Part shown: piece after piece, positions 1 to 7,643 of the stretch
Position numbering within the stretch: the first letter of the stretch is position 1
How the letters are laid out: each line of letters begins with the position of its first letter
Source: Pararhodobacter marinus
GTDB lineage: Bacteria; Pseudomonadota; Alphaproteobacteria; Rhodobacterales; Rhodobacteraceae
DNA length: 64,000 nt
Direction: 5' to 3'
NCBI RefSeq assembly: GCF_003122215.1
Contig: NZ_QEYD01000003.1
Location: 1 to 64,000 of the forward strand
Program-made: the position numbers and the translations under genes
The notes under the pieces: model-generated
Database searches by the model: none
Told to the model about the DNA's origin: nothing
What the model saw: only the letters and a program-made list of their open reading frames with translations

Positions 1-192
1 GCCGGGACCTATGACCTGCAGATCCGCTCGGGCTCGGCCTCGATCCGGCAGGGCGGCGATTTCGAGGCCCGGCCCGGCGAGCGCATCACCCTTGCCGAGA
101 CCGAGCTGGTGGGTCCGCGCGCAGGCCAGCAGGTGGCGCTCGAGATCCGCCATGACGGTGAGCGCCAGAGCTGCCGCCAACCCGCTTTCTGA
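1..192 (+). CDS. C-terminal fragment of a CsgH-like curli assembly protein (5' end outside window)
   Basis: The reading frame is open from base 1 and ends at TGA 190-192, so only the last 63 residues are visible. The fragment contains SASIRQGGDFEARPGE and LEIRHDGERQSC. This fits the beta-strand pattern and the single late cysteine of alphaproteobacterial CsgH proteins, periplasmic chaperones that stop curlin from forming fibres inside the cell. The family call rests on this short pattern and on the gene directly downstream, which carries curlin repeats. The N-terminal signal peptide that would be expected lies outside the window. Confidence 0.6.
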   Translation, partial: AGTYDLQIRSGSASIRQGGDFEARPGERITLAETELVGPRAGQQVALEIRHDGERQSCRQPAF

Positions 193-284
193 ACCCCGCC
201 CGTACCCTCCTGCGCGGTCCGGATTCCGCATTTCAGCACCTCGCCCTTCCCGCCGGACCGCCCCATTTGCAAAGGACCAGACCC

Positions 285-692
285 ATGATCGCTTTCCCCA
301 AAGCCGCCCTTCTCGCCGCCGCCCTCGCCATGCCCGCCAGCCTGCCGCTGGCCAGCCCGGCCGAGGCCTCGGGCGGGATCTCGATCAACATCGCGCCGTC
401 GAATGCGCGCGAAGCCCGGCTCCTGCGCCTCGGCCTAGCCGCCTATGCGCTGCACCAGGACATCGAGACCAACGGCCATGTCACCCAGCAGGGCGCCCAT
501 AACGCCGCCGGCATCGCCCAGGGCGCGACCGACCAGGCGATCATCCACCAGGACGGCACCGGCCATACCGGCACCGTCTCGCAAACCGGCGGCCACAACG
601 CCTATGGCCTCTTCCAGTTCGGCCAGAACACCACCTCCCATGTCAGCCAGACCGGCGGACAGACCGGCCTAACCGTCCAGTTCGGATGGTGA
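285..692 (+). CDS. Curlin-repeat amyloid subunit (CsgA/CsgB-like)
   Basis: A 135-residue exported protein. ATG 285 is preferred over the upstream TTG at 267 because AAAGGA lies 7 bases before it and the protein then begins with a clean signal peptide (MIAFPKAALLAAALAMPAS). From about residue 70 onward it carries imperfect repeats of the form V-x-Q-x-G-x-x-N-x-x, such as HVTQQGAHNA, TVSQTGGHNA and HVSQTGGQTG. These Gln/Asn/Gly rungs are the hallmark of curlin beta-helices. It would be secreted through CsgG and polymerise on the cell surface. Only about four repeats are present, so it is short for a major subunit and could be the nucleator. The gene lies 92 bases after the CsgH-like gene, in the same direction. 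Confidence 0.8.
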   Translation: MIAFPKAALLAAALAMPASLPLASPAEASGGISINIAPSNAREARLLRLGLAAYALHQDIETNGHVTQQGAHNAAGIAQGATDQAIIHQDGTGHTGTVSQTGGHNAYGLFQFGQNTTSHVSQTGGQTGLTVQFGW

Positions 693-742
693 GGGACAGA
701 CGCCACGACCCCCTTGAAACCGCTTCTGAAAGGAGATTTCCC

Positions 743-1153
743 ATGACCCATCCCCGCAAGATTTCCATGCTTCTCGCCGCTGCCGCCGCTCTGGGCGCCG
801 GGGCGGCGGGGGCGACCACCCTCGTTTCGGGTACCAACACGGTCTTCGTGCACCAGTCGCCCGGCGGCACGGTGATCCGGCAGGGCGGTCCCGATGCGCG
901 CGTGAGCGTGCTGCGGTCGGCCACCCCCCTGCGGTTCGAGGAAACCCGCGTGATCGTGGAGCTGCAGGAGCCGGGCTTTGCCCAAGTGCCGCGGATGTCG
1001 TTTCTGTGGTACCTGCTGCCGTGGAACTGGGGCGCGGAACCCGTCGCGCGTGCGCCACGCGCAGAGATCCGTCCGCGCGTGGCCCCGGCCGAGTCCGGCG
1101 TGAACCGCGCCGAGGCAATGATGGGCCGGGTCCTGTCGCGCATGGATCGCTGA
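743..1153 (+). CDS. Small exported protein of unknown function, curli-linked
   Basis: A 136-residue protein. ATG 743 follows AAAGGAGA and opens a signal peptide (MTHPRKISMLLAAAAALGAGAAGA) that probably ends near residue 23. The mature part has a beta-rich segment (VFVHQSPGGTVIRQGGPDARV), a hydrophobic aromatic stretch (MSFLWYLLPWNW) around residues 85-96, and an Arg/Ala-rich tail. No family is recognised. It is co-directional with the curlin gene and starts 50 bases after its stop, so it is probably in the same operon and may act in fibre export or assembly. That role is inference from position only. Confidence 0.6.
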   Translation: MTHPRKISMLLAAAAALGAGAAGATTLVSGTNTVFVHQSPGGTVIRQGGPDARVSVLRSATPLRFEETRVIVELQEPGFAQVPRMSFLWYLLPWNWGAEPVARAPRAEIRPRVAPAESGVNRAEAMMGRVLSRMDR

Positions 1154-1222
1154 CGAACCGATTGCCCGCCGGGCAGTTCTCAGGGCGGGGGCCGGATGCC
1201 TCCGCCTTGCCTTATCATTTCA

Positions 1223-1293
1223 TTGCATATGCAACGATATTGACAGGCGATGGCGATTCGTGATTTGTGGGCGCCATAACGTTGCACTTGCAA
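1223..1293 (+). promoter_or_regulatory. Twin palindromic operator with -35 box ahead of the VOC gene
   Basis: Two copies of TTGCA-N2-TGCAA occur: TTGCATATGCAA at 1223-1234 and TTGCACTTGCAA at 1282-1293, 59 bases apart. A consensus -35 TTGACA lies at 1240-1245, just after the first palindrome. No good -10 is evident at normal spacing. The second palindrome ends 8 bases before the GGAGG of the VOC gene. This looks like a two-site operator for a dimeric regulator. The regulator is not identified. Confidence 0.55.
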
Positions 1294-1310
1294 TAAATAC
1301 GGAGGACCCG

Positions 1311-1874
1311 ATGACCGCCCCCATTCTGAAGATCGAGCAGATGCACCACGTCGCCTATCGCTGCAAGGACGCGAAGGAGACAGTCGAATGGTACACGCAG
1401 ATGCTGAACATGGATTTCGTGCTGGCCATCGCCGAGGATCAGGTGCCCTCGACCCATGAGCCCGATCCCTACATGCATCTGTTTCTCGATGCCGGGAACG
1501 GCAATATCCTGGCTTTCTTCGAACTGCCCACCAAGCCCGAGATGGGGCGCGACCCGAACACGCCGGCCTGGGTGCAGCATATCGCCTTCAAGGTAAAGGA
1601 CCGCGATACGCTGGTGGCGTTCAAGGAGCATCTGGAGGCGAAGGGCGTCGAGGTGCTGGGGGTGACCGATCACTCGATCTTCCACTCGATCTATTTCTTC
1701 GATCCCAATGGCCACCGGATCGAGCTGGCCTGCCCGGATCCCGAGGAAGAGGCGCTGCTCAAGCGGCTTGATGCGGTGAAATGGGACATGCTGGAGGAAT
1801 GGAGCCGGACCAAGCGCGCGCCGCAGCACGCGGCCTGGCTGCACGCGAAGGAATTGCGCAAGGAAGAGGCGTGA
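1311..1874 (+). CDS. VOC-superfamily (glyoxalase/extradiol dioxygenase fold) protein
   Basis: A 187-residue protein. ATG 1311 follows GGAGG at 1301-1305. Vicinal-oxygen-chelate features are visible: an N-terminal metal histidine in MHHVAYRC, a second half starting with VQHIAFKVKD, and a C-terminal metal glutamate in FDPNGHRIELACPD. Such proteins bind a divalent metal and act on oxygen-containing ligands in ring cleavage, isomerisation or lyase chemistry. The substrate cannot be told from the sequence. It stands alone between its own operator region and a strong terminator, so it is a monocistronic and probably inducible gene. Confidence 0.85.
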   Translation: MTAPILKIEQMHHVAYRCKDAKETVEWYTQMLNMDFVLAIAEDQVPSTHEPDPYMHLFLDAGNGNILAFFELPTKPEMGRDPNTPAWVQHIAFKVKDRDTLVAFKEHLEAKGVEVLGVTDHSIFHSIYFFDPNGHRIELACPDPEEEALLKRLDAVKWDMLEEWSRTKRAPQHAAWLHAKELRKEEA

Positions 1875-1939
1875 GTGTCACGGCGCTGTCACTCCTGCAT
1901 GGCAGGGTGATCTCGTTTTCGAGCACCAAGTGATCGTCC

Positions 1940-1969
1940 GGGTGGGGCTTCGGCCTCACCCATTTTTTT
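1940..1969 (+). terminator. Rho-independent terminator of the VOC gene
   Basis: GGGTGGGGC (1940-1948), a TTCG loop and GCCTCACCC (1953-1961) form a nine-pair stem with one G-T pair, followed by A and seven T (1963-1969). The T run overlaps the stop codon of the convergent M48 gene. Confidence 0.85.
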
Positions 1970-2652
1970 CAGGTGACGCGCCAGCGGCGTTCCAGCTCTT
2001 CGATGGCGGCCACGCGGTCGGCGGTCTTGGGATGCGAGGCCAGCCAGACGGGCGGAGCGCCGCGCATCCCCGTCAGCGATTCGAGCCGCGTGAGCAGGGA
2101 TTTCTGCCCGCCCGTGCCGATTCCGGCCTTGGTCAGAAGGGCGGCGGCGTATTCGTCGGCCTCGTATTCGTCCTTGCGGCTGAGACCCGCGGCCAGCAGA
2201 TGAACAAGGCCGTTCGCCACCAGCACACCGATCCCCGGCAACAGGCGGCCCAGAACCGTGGCCAGAACGACGCGCACCGCGTTCTGGCCGGAAAAGTCGA
2301 TCATCCGCTTGCGGGTATGGCCAAGCGCCACATGGCCCAGCTCATGCGCGATGACCGAGACCAGCTCTTCGGCGCTGACCTCGCCCGCCTTGTAGCGGTC
2401 GAGAAAACCGCGCGTCAGGAAGATCCGGCCATCGGGCGCGGCAAGCCCGTTGATGGTGGGGATTTCATAGACATTGACCTGAATGCGTTTGAGATCCAGC
2501 GCGCGCGCAAGCCGTGCGGTCAGCGCTTCGAGCATCGGATCCTTGAGCGGCGTCGAGCGTTCATCGAGCTCGCGCTTCGTGCGCCAGGCCGAGAAATGCC
2601 AGTAGATCAGGCCGTAAGCGACGGCGAGAAGGATCGGAGCCAAGCGCAGCAT
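1969..2652 (-). CDS. M48-family zinc metalloprotease, membrane-anchored
   Basis: A 227-residue protein with an N-terminal hydrophobic anchor (residues 2-20, LRLAPILLAVAYGLIYW). The zinc signature HELGH (in VSVIAHELGHVALGH) lies near residue 100, and the third metal ligand is in the downstream EYEADEYAA. A hydrophobic stretch, LLPGIGVLVANGLVHLLAAG, lies between them. The C-terminal region has ASHPKTADRVAAIEELERRW, typical of M48 peptidases. It would act in envelope protein quality control. The gene is convergent with the VOC gene and lies 68 bases downstream of glk on the same strand. Confidence 0.9.
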   Translation of the reverse strand: MLRLAPILLAVAYGLIYWHFSAWRTKRELDERSTPLKDPMLEALTARLARALDLKRIQVNVYEIPTINGLAAPDGRIFLTRGFLDRYKAGEVSAEELVSVIAHELGHVALGHTRKRMIDFSGQNAVRVVLATVLGRLLPGIGVLVANGLVHLLAAGLSRKDEYEADEYAAALLTKAGIGTGGQKSLLTRLESLTGMRGAPPVWLASHPKTADRVAAIEELERRWRVT

Positions 2653-2720
2653 GATCCGGATATGGCGGTTTCTGCGCGTCTCGACAAGGTGGACGGGGCC
2701 GGTCCGCCATCAATCCCGCG

Positions 2721-3695
2721 TCAGGCGGGCAGGGCGGTCACATGCGCGGCGCAGCCCAGAAGCGCGGCGTAATCGTCTTCGACGACCGAGACCGGGAACG
2801 CGTCCATGAAATCCGAAAACCGGCCCATGTCGCGAAAGGTCTCGGCCATGCCGAGGGGCGCGAGAACGGGTGCCATCGCGCGCGCGACACTGCCGATCAG
2901 GAAAATCCCGCCGAAGGGCAGATGCACCATTGCCAGCGAGGCCAGCGCGCGGCCCATGATGCGGGCATAAAGTCGGCCGGTTTCCTGTGCTTCGGCCTCG
3001 CCCGCGACGATGGCGGCGGTCAGCGCGTTGCCGGGCAGGGTCTGGCCCGTGACCCAGTGATGCAGCGCGACCAGACCGCGCCCGCAAAGAACCTCTTCGA
3101 TCGTGGCGATGCCGTGTTTCTCGGCCAGATGGCGGGCCAGCGCGGCCTCCTGATCGCCCTTGCGCGGCAGGTGGATATGGCCGCATTCAGACGGCGCGAC
3201 ATAGGTGCCGCCGGGCAGGTGATGCACCGGCGCCGCGTTGAAGCCGGTGCCCGCGCCGACGACAAGCTGGGCCGCGCCCGGCTCGGCAGCTTGGCCGGGC
3301 AGCAGGCAGCGCAGATGCCGCCGGTCCAGCGAGGCCAGCGCGTGGCCCTGGGCCTGCAGGTCATTGAGGATCGAGACCCGCGACGTACCGCCGACGCGGG
3401 CCAGATCCCCGGCCGTGATTTCCCAGTCCAGATTGGTCATCCGCGCGACCCCGCCACGCACCGGACCCGCCGCCGCCACGCAGACGCCCGCGCAATCGCC
3501 TGTCGCGGTGTCGGTCAGGTATTGCGTCAGGATCTCGGACAGCGAGCCGCGCCCGGCATTGGGATATTTCCGGATCGAGCCCTGCCGCAGCACGCCCTCA
3601 TCGGCCAGCGCCACGCGGGTATTGGTGCCGCCGATATCGGCGACAAGCTGCGGGGCAGGGGTGAAGGGCCAGGATTTCAGCGGGCGGTCGGTCAT
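2721..3695 (-). CDS. glk: Glucokinase
   Basis: A 324-residue protein that phosphorylates glucose to glucose 6-phosphate with ATP in the cytosol. It contains the phosphate-binding LVADIGGTNTRVAL near residues 17-30, the glucose-binding region SILNDLQAQGHAL, a second glycine motif VVGAGTGFNAA, and the sugar-contacting SECGHIHLP. The start at 3695 (MTDRPLK) is chosen because the frame extends upstream only into non-homologous sequence. It matches the Glk family (PF02685) in length. Together with rpe, pgi, zwf and pgl in this window it feeds glucose into the Entner-Doudoroff and pentose-phosphate routes. Confidence 0.92.
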   Translation of the reverse strand: MTDRPLKSWPFTPAPQLVADIGGTNTRVALADEGVLRQGSIRKYPNAGRGSLSEILTQYLTDTATGDCAGVCVAAAGPVRGGVARMTNLDWEITAGDLARVGGTSRVSILNDLQAQGHALASLDRRHLRCLLPGQAAEPGAAQLVVGAGTGFNAAPVHHLPGGTYVAPSECGHIHLPRKGDQEAALARHLAEKHGIATIEEVLCGRGLVALHHWVTGQTLPGNALTAAIVAGEAEAQETGRLYARIMGRALASLAMVHLPFGGIFLIGSVARAMAPVLAPLGMAETFRDMGRFSDFMDAFPVSVVEDDYAALLGCAAHVTALPA

Positions 3696-3867
3696 GCTTG
3701 GGATCTTCGGGTTTGTCGGGGTCGGTTCTTCATAGCCGGATTGGCCCGGCTGCACTATGGCGAATACGGGGCGAAGGCAGGCCTGTTGCCACCTGCGCGC
3801 GACGCCCTGTCCTCTTGCGCCCGAAGAAGGGCTGCGGTTGAGTGACCGTGTATCCAGTGAGGGTCCG

Positions 3868-4890
3868 ATGTCTGACAAAAGCAAACCCGTCCCGCCGGTG
3901 AAATCGCGCCATTTCCCGCCCCCGCCGCCGCTGATCGAGAAAACGCCGGGCCTGTGGCGCCGGACGCCGCCCGCTTTGTTTCCCGCGATCATGGGGCTGT
4001 TCGGGCTGGGGCTGGCATGGCGCATCCTCGCGCTGCAGCCCGGTCTTCTGCCGCTTCAGCCACTCGGCGAGGCGATCCTCGGCGCGGTGCTGCTGCTCTA
4101 CGCGTTCTCGCTGATCGCGTGGCTGTCGAAGCCCCTGCGCCGTCCCCGGGTCGTGCTGGACGAACTCAACATCCTGCCCGGCCGGGCGGGCATGGTCGCG
4201 CTGACGCTGTCGATGGTGCTGGCCGCCTCGGCGCTGCGCCCCTATGCGCCGGAACTGGCGCTGGTGCTGGTCTTTCTGGGCATGGCCGCTCTGGCGGTCG
4301 TCGGCGCGCTGATCACCTGGAAGGTGGGCACCGGCCCCAAAGAGGGGCGCGGCGTCACGCCGGTCTTTCACCTGACCTATGTGGGATACATCCTTGCGCC
4401 GCAGACGCTGATCCCGCTGGGCTTCGAGGGGCTCTCGCGCGTGATCTTCTGGGTGACGATGGTCAGCGCGGTGCTGATCTGGCTGGCGAGCCTTGCGCAA
4501 TTCCTGCGCCGCAACCCGCCCGCGCCGCTGCGCCCGCTGATGGCGATCCACGCCGCTCCCGCCGCGGTTTTCGCGGGCGTCGCGGTCTGGCTGGGCTATC
4601 CGCTGATCGGCGCGGGCTTCGCGCTGCTCGCGCTGGCCTTCGTCGCGGTCTTCGCAGCGTCGGCCAAGTGGCTGCTGGCGTCGGGTTTTTCGCCGCTCTG
4701 GGGGGCGCTGACCTTTCCGCTGGCGGCGACGGCCTCGGCTTCGGTCCTGGCGCTGGGACAGCCGGGATTGTGGATCGGCGCGGTGCTTCTGGTCTTCGCC
4801 ACGGGCTTCAACCTGTTCGTGGCCTTTCAGGTGTTCAAATCCTGGGCCAAGGGCGAGCTGGGCGCAAAGACGAACGCGGCGATCGCGTAA
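3868..4890 (+). CDS. SLAC1/TehA (TDT) family transporter
   Basis: A 340-residue protein. ATG 3868 (MSDKSKPVPPVKSRHFPP) is followed by about ten hydrophobic segments from residue 35 to the C-terminus, starting ALFPAIMGLFGLGLAWRIL. This is the layout of the tellurite-resistance/dicarboxylate transporter and SLAC1 anion-channel family (PF03595). It is probably an inner-membrane anion or dicarboxylate exporter. Whether it affects tellurite is unknown, but the window also holds trgAB 50 kb away. The gene diverges from glk across 172 bases. Confidence 0.8.
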   Translation: MSDKSKPVPPVKSRHFPPPPPLIEKTPGLWRRTPPALFPAIMGLFGLGLAWRILALQPGLLPLQPLGEAILGAVLLLYAFSLIAWLSKPLRRPRVVLDELNILPGRAGMVALTLSMVLAASALRPYAPELALVLVFLGMAALAVVGALITWKVGTGPKEGRGVTPVFHLTYVGYILAPQTLIPLGFEGLSRVIFWVTMVSAVLIWLASLAQFLRRNPPAPLRPLMAIHAAPAAVFAGVAVWLGYPLIGAGFALLALAFVAVFAASAKWLLASGFSPLWGALTFPLAATASASVLALGQPGLWIGAVLLVFATGFNLFVAFQVFKSWAKGELGAKTNAAIA

Positions 4891-4891
4891 C

Positions 4892-4919
4892 GAAACAGGG
4901 GCCGCACGGCCCCCGTTTC
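4892..4919. terminator. Bidirectional terminator hairpin
   Basis: GAAACAGGGGCC pairs with GGCCCCCGTTTC around a GCAC loop, with one mismatch. It sits between the convergent SLAC1-type gene and dcd. The outer A/T part of the stem supplies short U runs in both directions. The hairpin overlaps the dcd stop codon. Confidence 0.75.
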
Positions 4920-6012
4920 ACTTGAAGTGCTTGGACAGTTTCAGCCCCTGTCCCTGGTAATTCGACGCGATCCCCGCGCCGTACAGCAGATCCGGCTCGG
5001 CGCTCATGCGCTCGTAGACCAGCCGCCCGACGATCTGTCCGTGTTCCAGCGCGAAGGGCGCCTCGTGGCAGCGCACCTCCAGCACCCCGCGCGAGCCCAC
5101 GCCATCGGCCGCGGCATGGCCGAAACCGGGATCGAAGAACCCCGCGTAATGCACACGGAACTCGCCCACCATCGCCAGATAAGGCGCCATTTCAGCGGCA
5201 TAGAGCGGCGGGATGCAGACGGCTTCGCGGCTGACAAGGATATAGAACGCGCCGGGATCGAGGATCAGCTGCCCGGTCGTGGTGTGCAGCTCTTCCCAGA
5301 ACTCGGCCGGGTCATAGGCACCGATGCGGTCCAGATCGATCACGCCGGCATGGGGTTTTGCACGGTAGCCCACCAGATCGCCGGTTTCGGGCTTCAGGTC
5401 GACGGAAAAGCCCAGCCCTTCGGAAATCAGCGCCTCGCCACTGACAAGCGGGGTCCCGGCGTGCAGCGCCGAAAGCTCGGCATCCGACAGAACCGACTGG
5501 CCATGACGCAGCCGGATCTGGTTCAGCCGCATCCCCGGACGCACCAGCACCGAGAACGAGCGCGGGCAGATCTCGGCATACAGCTTTCCGGTGTAACCCG
5601 CTGGCACGCGGTCGAATTCCACGCCGTCATCGGTGATCACCCGGACCAGAAGGTCCAGCCGCCCCGTCGAGCTTTTGGCATTGGTGACCGCGCTCAACTC
5701 ACGCGGCAGTGCCAGCGTTTCGGCCAGTTCGACGACATAGACGCAGCCCTTTTCCAAGACCATCCCCGAGGCGATGGAGAATCGATGCATCTCGAATTCG
5801 GGCAGGCGCTCGGCCACCGTCTTGCCCCGTCCCGGCAGGAACGAGGCGCGTAGCCGCACCGCCGTGTCGCCCAGCCGCAGGTCCAGGCTGGCGGGCTGGA
5901 TCTGTTCGGCGCGGATCTCGGGTCGGGCGGCGACGATGCCCTGTTCGATCAACCGGCGCAGGCTTTGCGACGGCAGGACGCCGGCGGGCTCGGACAGGGT
6001 TGATGCGGGCAT
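4918..6012 (-). CDS. dcd: 2'-deoxycytidine 5'-triphosphate deaminase, two-domain type
   Basis: A 364-residue protein that makes dUTP (or dUMP) from dCTP for thymidylate synthesis. It is about twice the length of the enterobacterial enzyme and matches the duplicated alphaproteobacterial form (PF06559). The first dUTPase-like fold carries LPRELSAVTNAKSSTGRLD and the strand YTGKLYAEICPRSFSVLVRPGMRLNQIRLR. The second, from about residue 190, carries MVGEFRVHYAGFFDPGFG. It reads toward the SLAC1-type gene and lies 70 bases downstream of tRNA-Pro on the same strand. Confidence 0.9.
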   Translation of the reverse strand: MPASTLSEPAGVLPSQSLRRLIEQGIVAARPEIRAEQIQPASLDLRLGDTAVRLRASFLPGRGKTVAERLPEFEMHRFSIASGMVLEKGCVYVVELAETLALPRELSAVTNAKSSTGRLDLLVRVITDDGVEFDRVPAGYTGKLYAEICPRSFSVLVRPGMRLNQIRLRHGQSVLSDAELSALHAGTPLVSGEALISEGLGFSVDLKPETGDLVGYRAKPHAGVIDLDRIGAYDPAEFWEELHTTTGQLILDPGAFYILVSREAVCIPPLYAAEMAPYLAMVGEFRVHYAGFFDPGFGHAAADGVGSRGVLEVRCHEAPFALEHGQIVGRLVYERMSAEPDLLYGAGIASNYQGQGLKLSKHFK

Positions 6013-6082
6013 GACACCTCCTCGTGGGCAAACCGCTCATGTGCAAACCGCCCGTGACCGGGTGGCCACGGGCGGTTTGAAT

Positions 6083-6160
6083 TGGTCGGGCTGGCGAGAT
6101 TCGAACTCACGACCTTCCGTCCCCCAGACGGACGCGCTAACCAAGCTGCGCCACAGCCCG
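6083..6160 (-). tRNA. tRNA-Pro (anticodon GGG)
   Basis: The minus strand folds as a complete tRNA. The acceptor stem is CGGGCTG/CAGCCCG, the D arm contains GCGC-AGCTTGGTTA-GCGC, and the anticodon stem TCCGT/ACGGA encloses CTGGGGG, giving anticodon GGG. The T arm is GTGAG-TTCGAAT-CTCGC. The discriminator is A and CCA is encoded (6083-6085). Confidence 0.95.
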
Positions 6161-6313
6161 ACGAGGCGCTTTCTACCGCTTTTGACGGCGGGGGCAAGCA
6201 ACAATTTGCCTCGGGCGGCGGGAAATTTTCGCACGCGCCCGCAGCGACGGGAACACGCGAAAGGGCGCGACCCGAGGGGGCACGCCGGGATGGCTCGGGA
6301 AGCGGCTGCGCGT

Positions 6314-7207
6314 TTACCAGCGTCCGGCGCCCGAGGCTTCGGACATCCGCTCCAGCAGCGAATCGATGCGGCGGGCCAGCATGTCGGCGCGGTCGCGCTG
6401 CGGTCCCAGAGCCCCGCGCTTCATCGCCCTCAGGCGGCGGGCGATCTGCGCACGCTCGGACGGCTCGCTCAGCGACAGGGCGTCGGCGGGCACGGGCGGT
6501 TCCGCAGCCGGCGCGGGGGCAGGGCGCGGCGCAGGTTTCCCGGGCAGCGCGGCGGGAGCGTTTTGCGGGGTTTCAGCCACGACGGCCTGAGGGTCATCCG
6601 CCGGCTCGCCACTGCGTTCCGCCGCCGGAGCCTCTGCCGGGGCTGCTGACGGAGCGGTTTGCGGCATTTCCGGCGCGGTCTCGGGCGCGGTATCCAGCGC
6701 CTCGGTCGTGTCCTCGTCATCGGCGATCTCGGTGCCCAGCGGAGCGTCCGGCATATCGTCCGGATCGGCCACGGGCTCGTGCGCGGGCGCGTCGCTGCGG
6801 CGCGTGGCGAAGATCTCGTCCAACGGCGGCGGGGTCTCGGCCTCGGTTTCCGTTCCGGTATCGGGATCGGCCACGGCGCGCGTCGCGGCAAGGTCTTCGG
6901 TCTCGTCCACCGCATCCTCGCCCACCAGCGCCGGCAGCGGGCCGCCCAGCGAGGCCACATGCTTCACGCCCTGCTCCTGCAACACGCGCTGCACGCCCCG
7001 GATGGTGACGTGATGCTCCTGCAGAAGCGACTTGATGCCGTTGATCAGCGCGACGTCGTCGGGACGGTAATAGCGCCGCCCGCCCGCCCGCTTGACCGGC
7101 CGGATCTGATAGAACTTGCTTTCCCAGAACCGAAGAACATGCGCGGGAGTGTCAAGGATTTCAGCCACTTCGCTAATGGTGCGAAAGGCGTCGGGGGCCT
7201 TTTTCAT
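6314..7207 (-). CDS. MerR-family transcriptional regulator
   Basis: A 297-residue protein. Residues 8-80 form a MerR winged helix ([46 protein letters not shown]), followed by a short helical region to about residue 90. The long remainder is acidic and Pro/Ala-rich, without cysteine metal ligands, and ends in a basic helix ([39 protein letters not shown]). This architecture is the alphaproteobacterial MerR regularly found after ihfA. Its target and signal are unknown. It starts 9 bases after the ihfA stop and is probably cotranscribed. Confidence 0.88.
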   Translation of the reverse strand: MKKAPDAFRTISEVAEILDTPAHVLRFWESKFYQIRPVKRAGGRRYYRPDDVALINGIKSLLQEHHVTIRGVQRVLQEQGVKHVASLGGPLPALVGEDAVDETEDLAATRAVADPDTGTETEAETPPPLDEIFATRRSDAPAHEPVADPDDMPDAPLGTEIADDEDTTEALDTAPETAPEMPQTAPSAAPAEAPAAERSGEPADDPQAVVAETPQNAPAALPGKPAPRPAPAPAAEPPVPADALSLSEPSERAQIARRLRAMKRGALGPQRDRADMLARRIDSLLERMSEASGAGRW

Positions 7208-7216
7208 AGGGTCCGC

Positions 7217-7528
7217 TTACGCTTTGTCGCGCAAGTTCCCGCGCGAGACACGATCTTTCATCAGATGCGAGGGCCGGAAGGACAGCACGCGGCGCGGGCT
7301 GATCGGCACCTCTTCGCCGGTCTTCGGATTGCGGCCCAGGCGCTCGGCCTTGGAGCGGACGCTGAACGTGCCGAAAGACGAAATCTTGACCTGTTCGCCC
7401 TTCACCAGCGCATCCGACATGTACTGGATCACCGATTCCACGAGCGCCGCGGATTCGTTGCGCGACAGGCCGACTTCGCGAAACACCGCCTCGCTCAGAT
7501 CCATCCGTGTCAGAGTCTTTCCGCTCAT
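7217..7528 (-). CDS. ihfA: Integration host factor subunit alpha
   Basis: A 103-residue DNA-bending protein of the HU/IHF family, which pairs with IhfB. It starts [22 protein letters not shown], and carries [30 protein letters not shown] across the two beta ribbon arms, including the GRNPKTGE tip whose proline intercalates into DNA. Length and C-terminus fit IhfA rather than IhfB. It is preceded by a candidate promoter embedded in an inverted repeat and followed closely by merR. Confidence 0.95.
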   Translation of the reverse strand: MSGKTLTRMDLSEAVFREVGLSRNESAALVESVIQYMSDALVKGEQVKISSFGTFSVRSKAERLGRNPKTGEEVPISPRRVLSFRPSHLMKDRVSRGNLRDKA

Positions 7529-7545
7529 CCCGATCTCCCCGGCGA

Positions 7546-7592
7546 TTGACAGGCTTTTGTTGGAAAATGAGCCAAGAAAATTATCCTGTCAA
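7546..7592 (-). promoter_or_regulatory. Candidate ihfA promoter within TTGACAGG inverted repeat
   Basis: TTGACAGG (7546-7553) and CCTGTCAA (7585-7592) are exact inverted copies flanking an A/T-rich 31-base spacer. Read on the minus strand, TTGACA (7592-7587), a 17-base spacer and CATTTT (7569-7564) make a plausible promoter ending 35 bases before ihfA. The left arm offers a second, convergent TTGACA on the plus strand. Confidence 0.5.
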
Positions 7593-7643
7593 CAGCGGGG
7601 TTTGCAGCGCGTTGTTTGTGCTGGGTGACAAGCGGGGCGCCGC

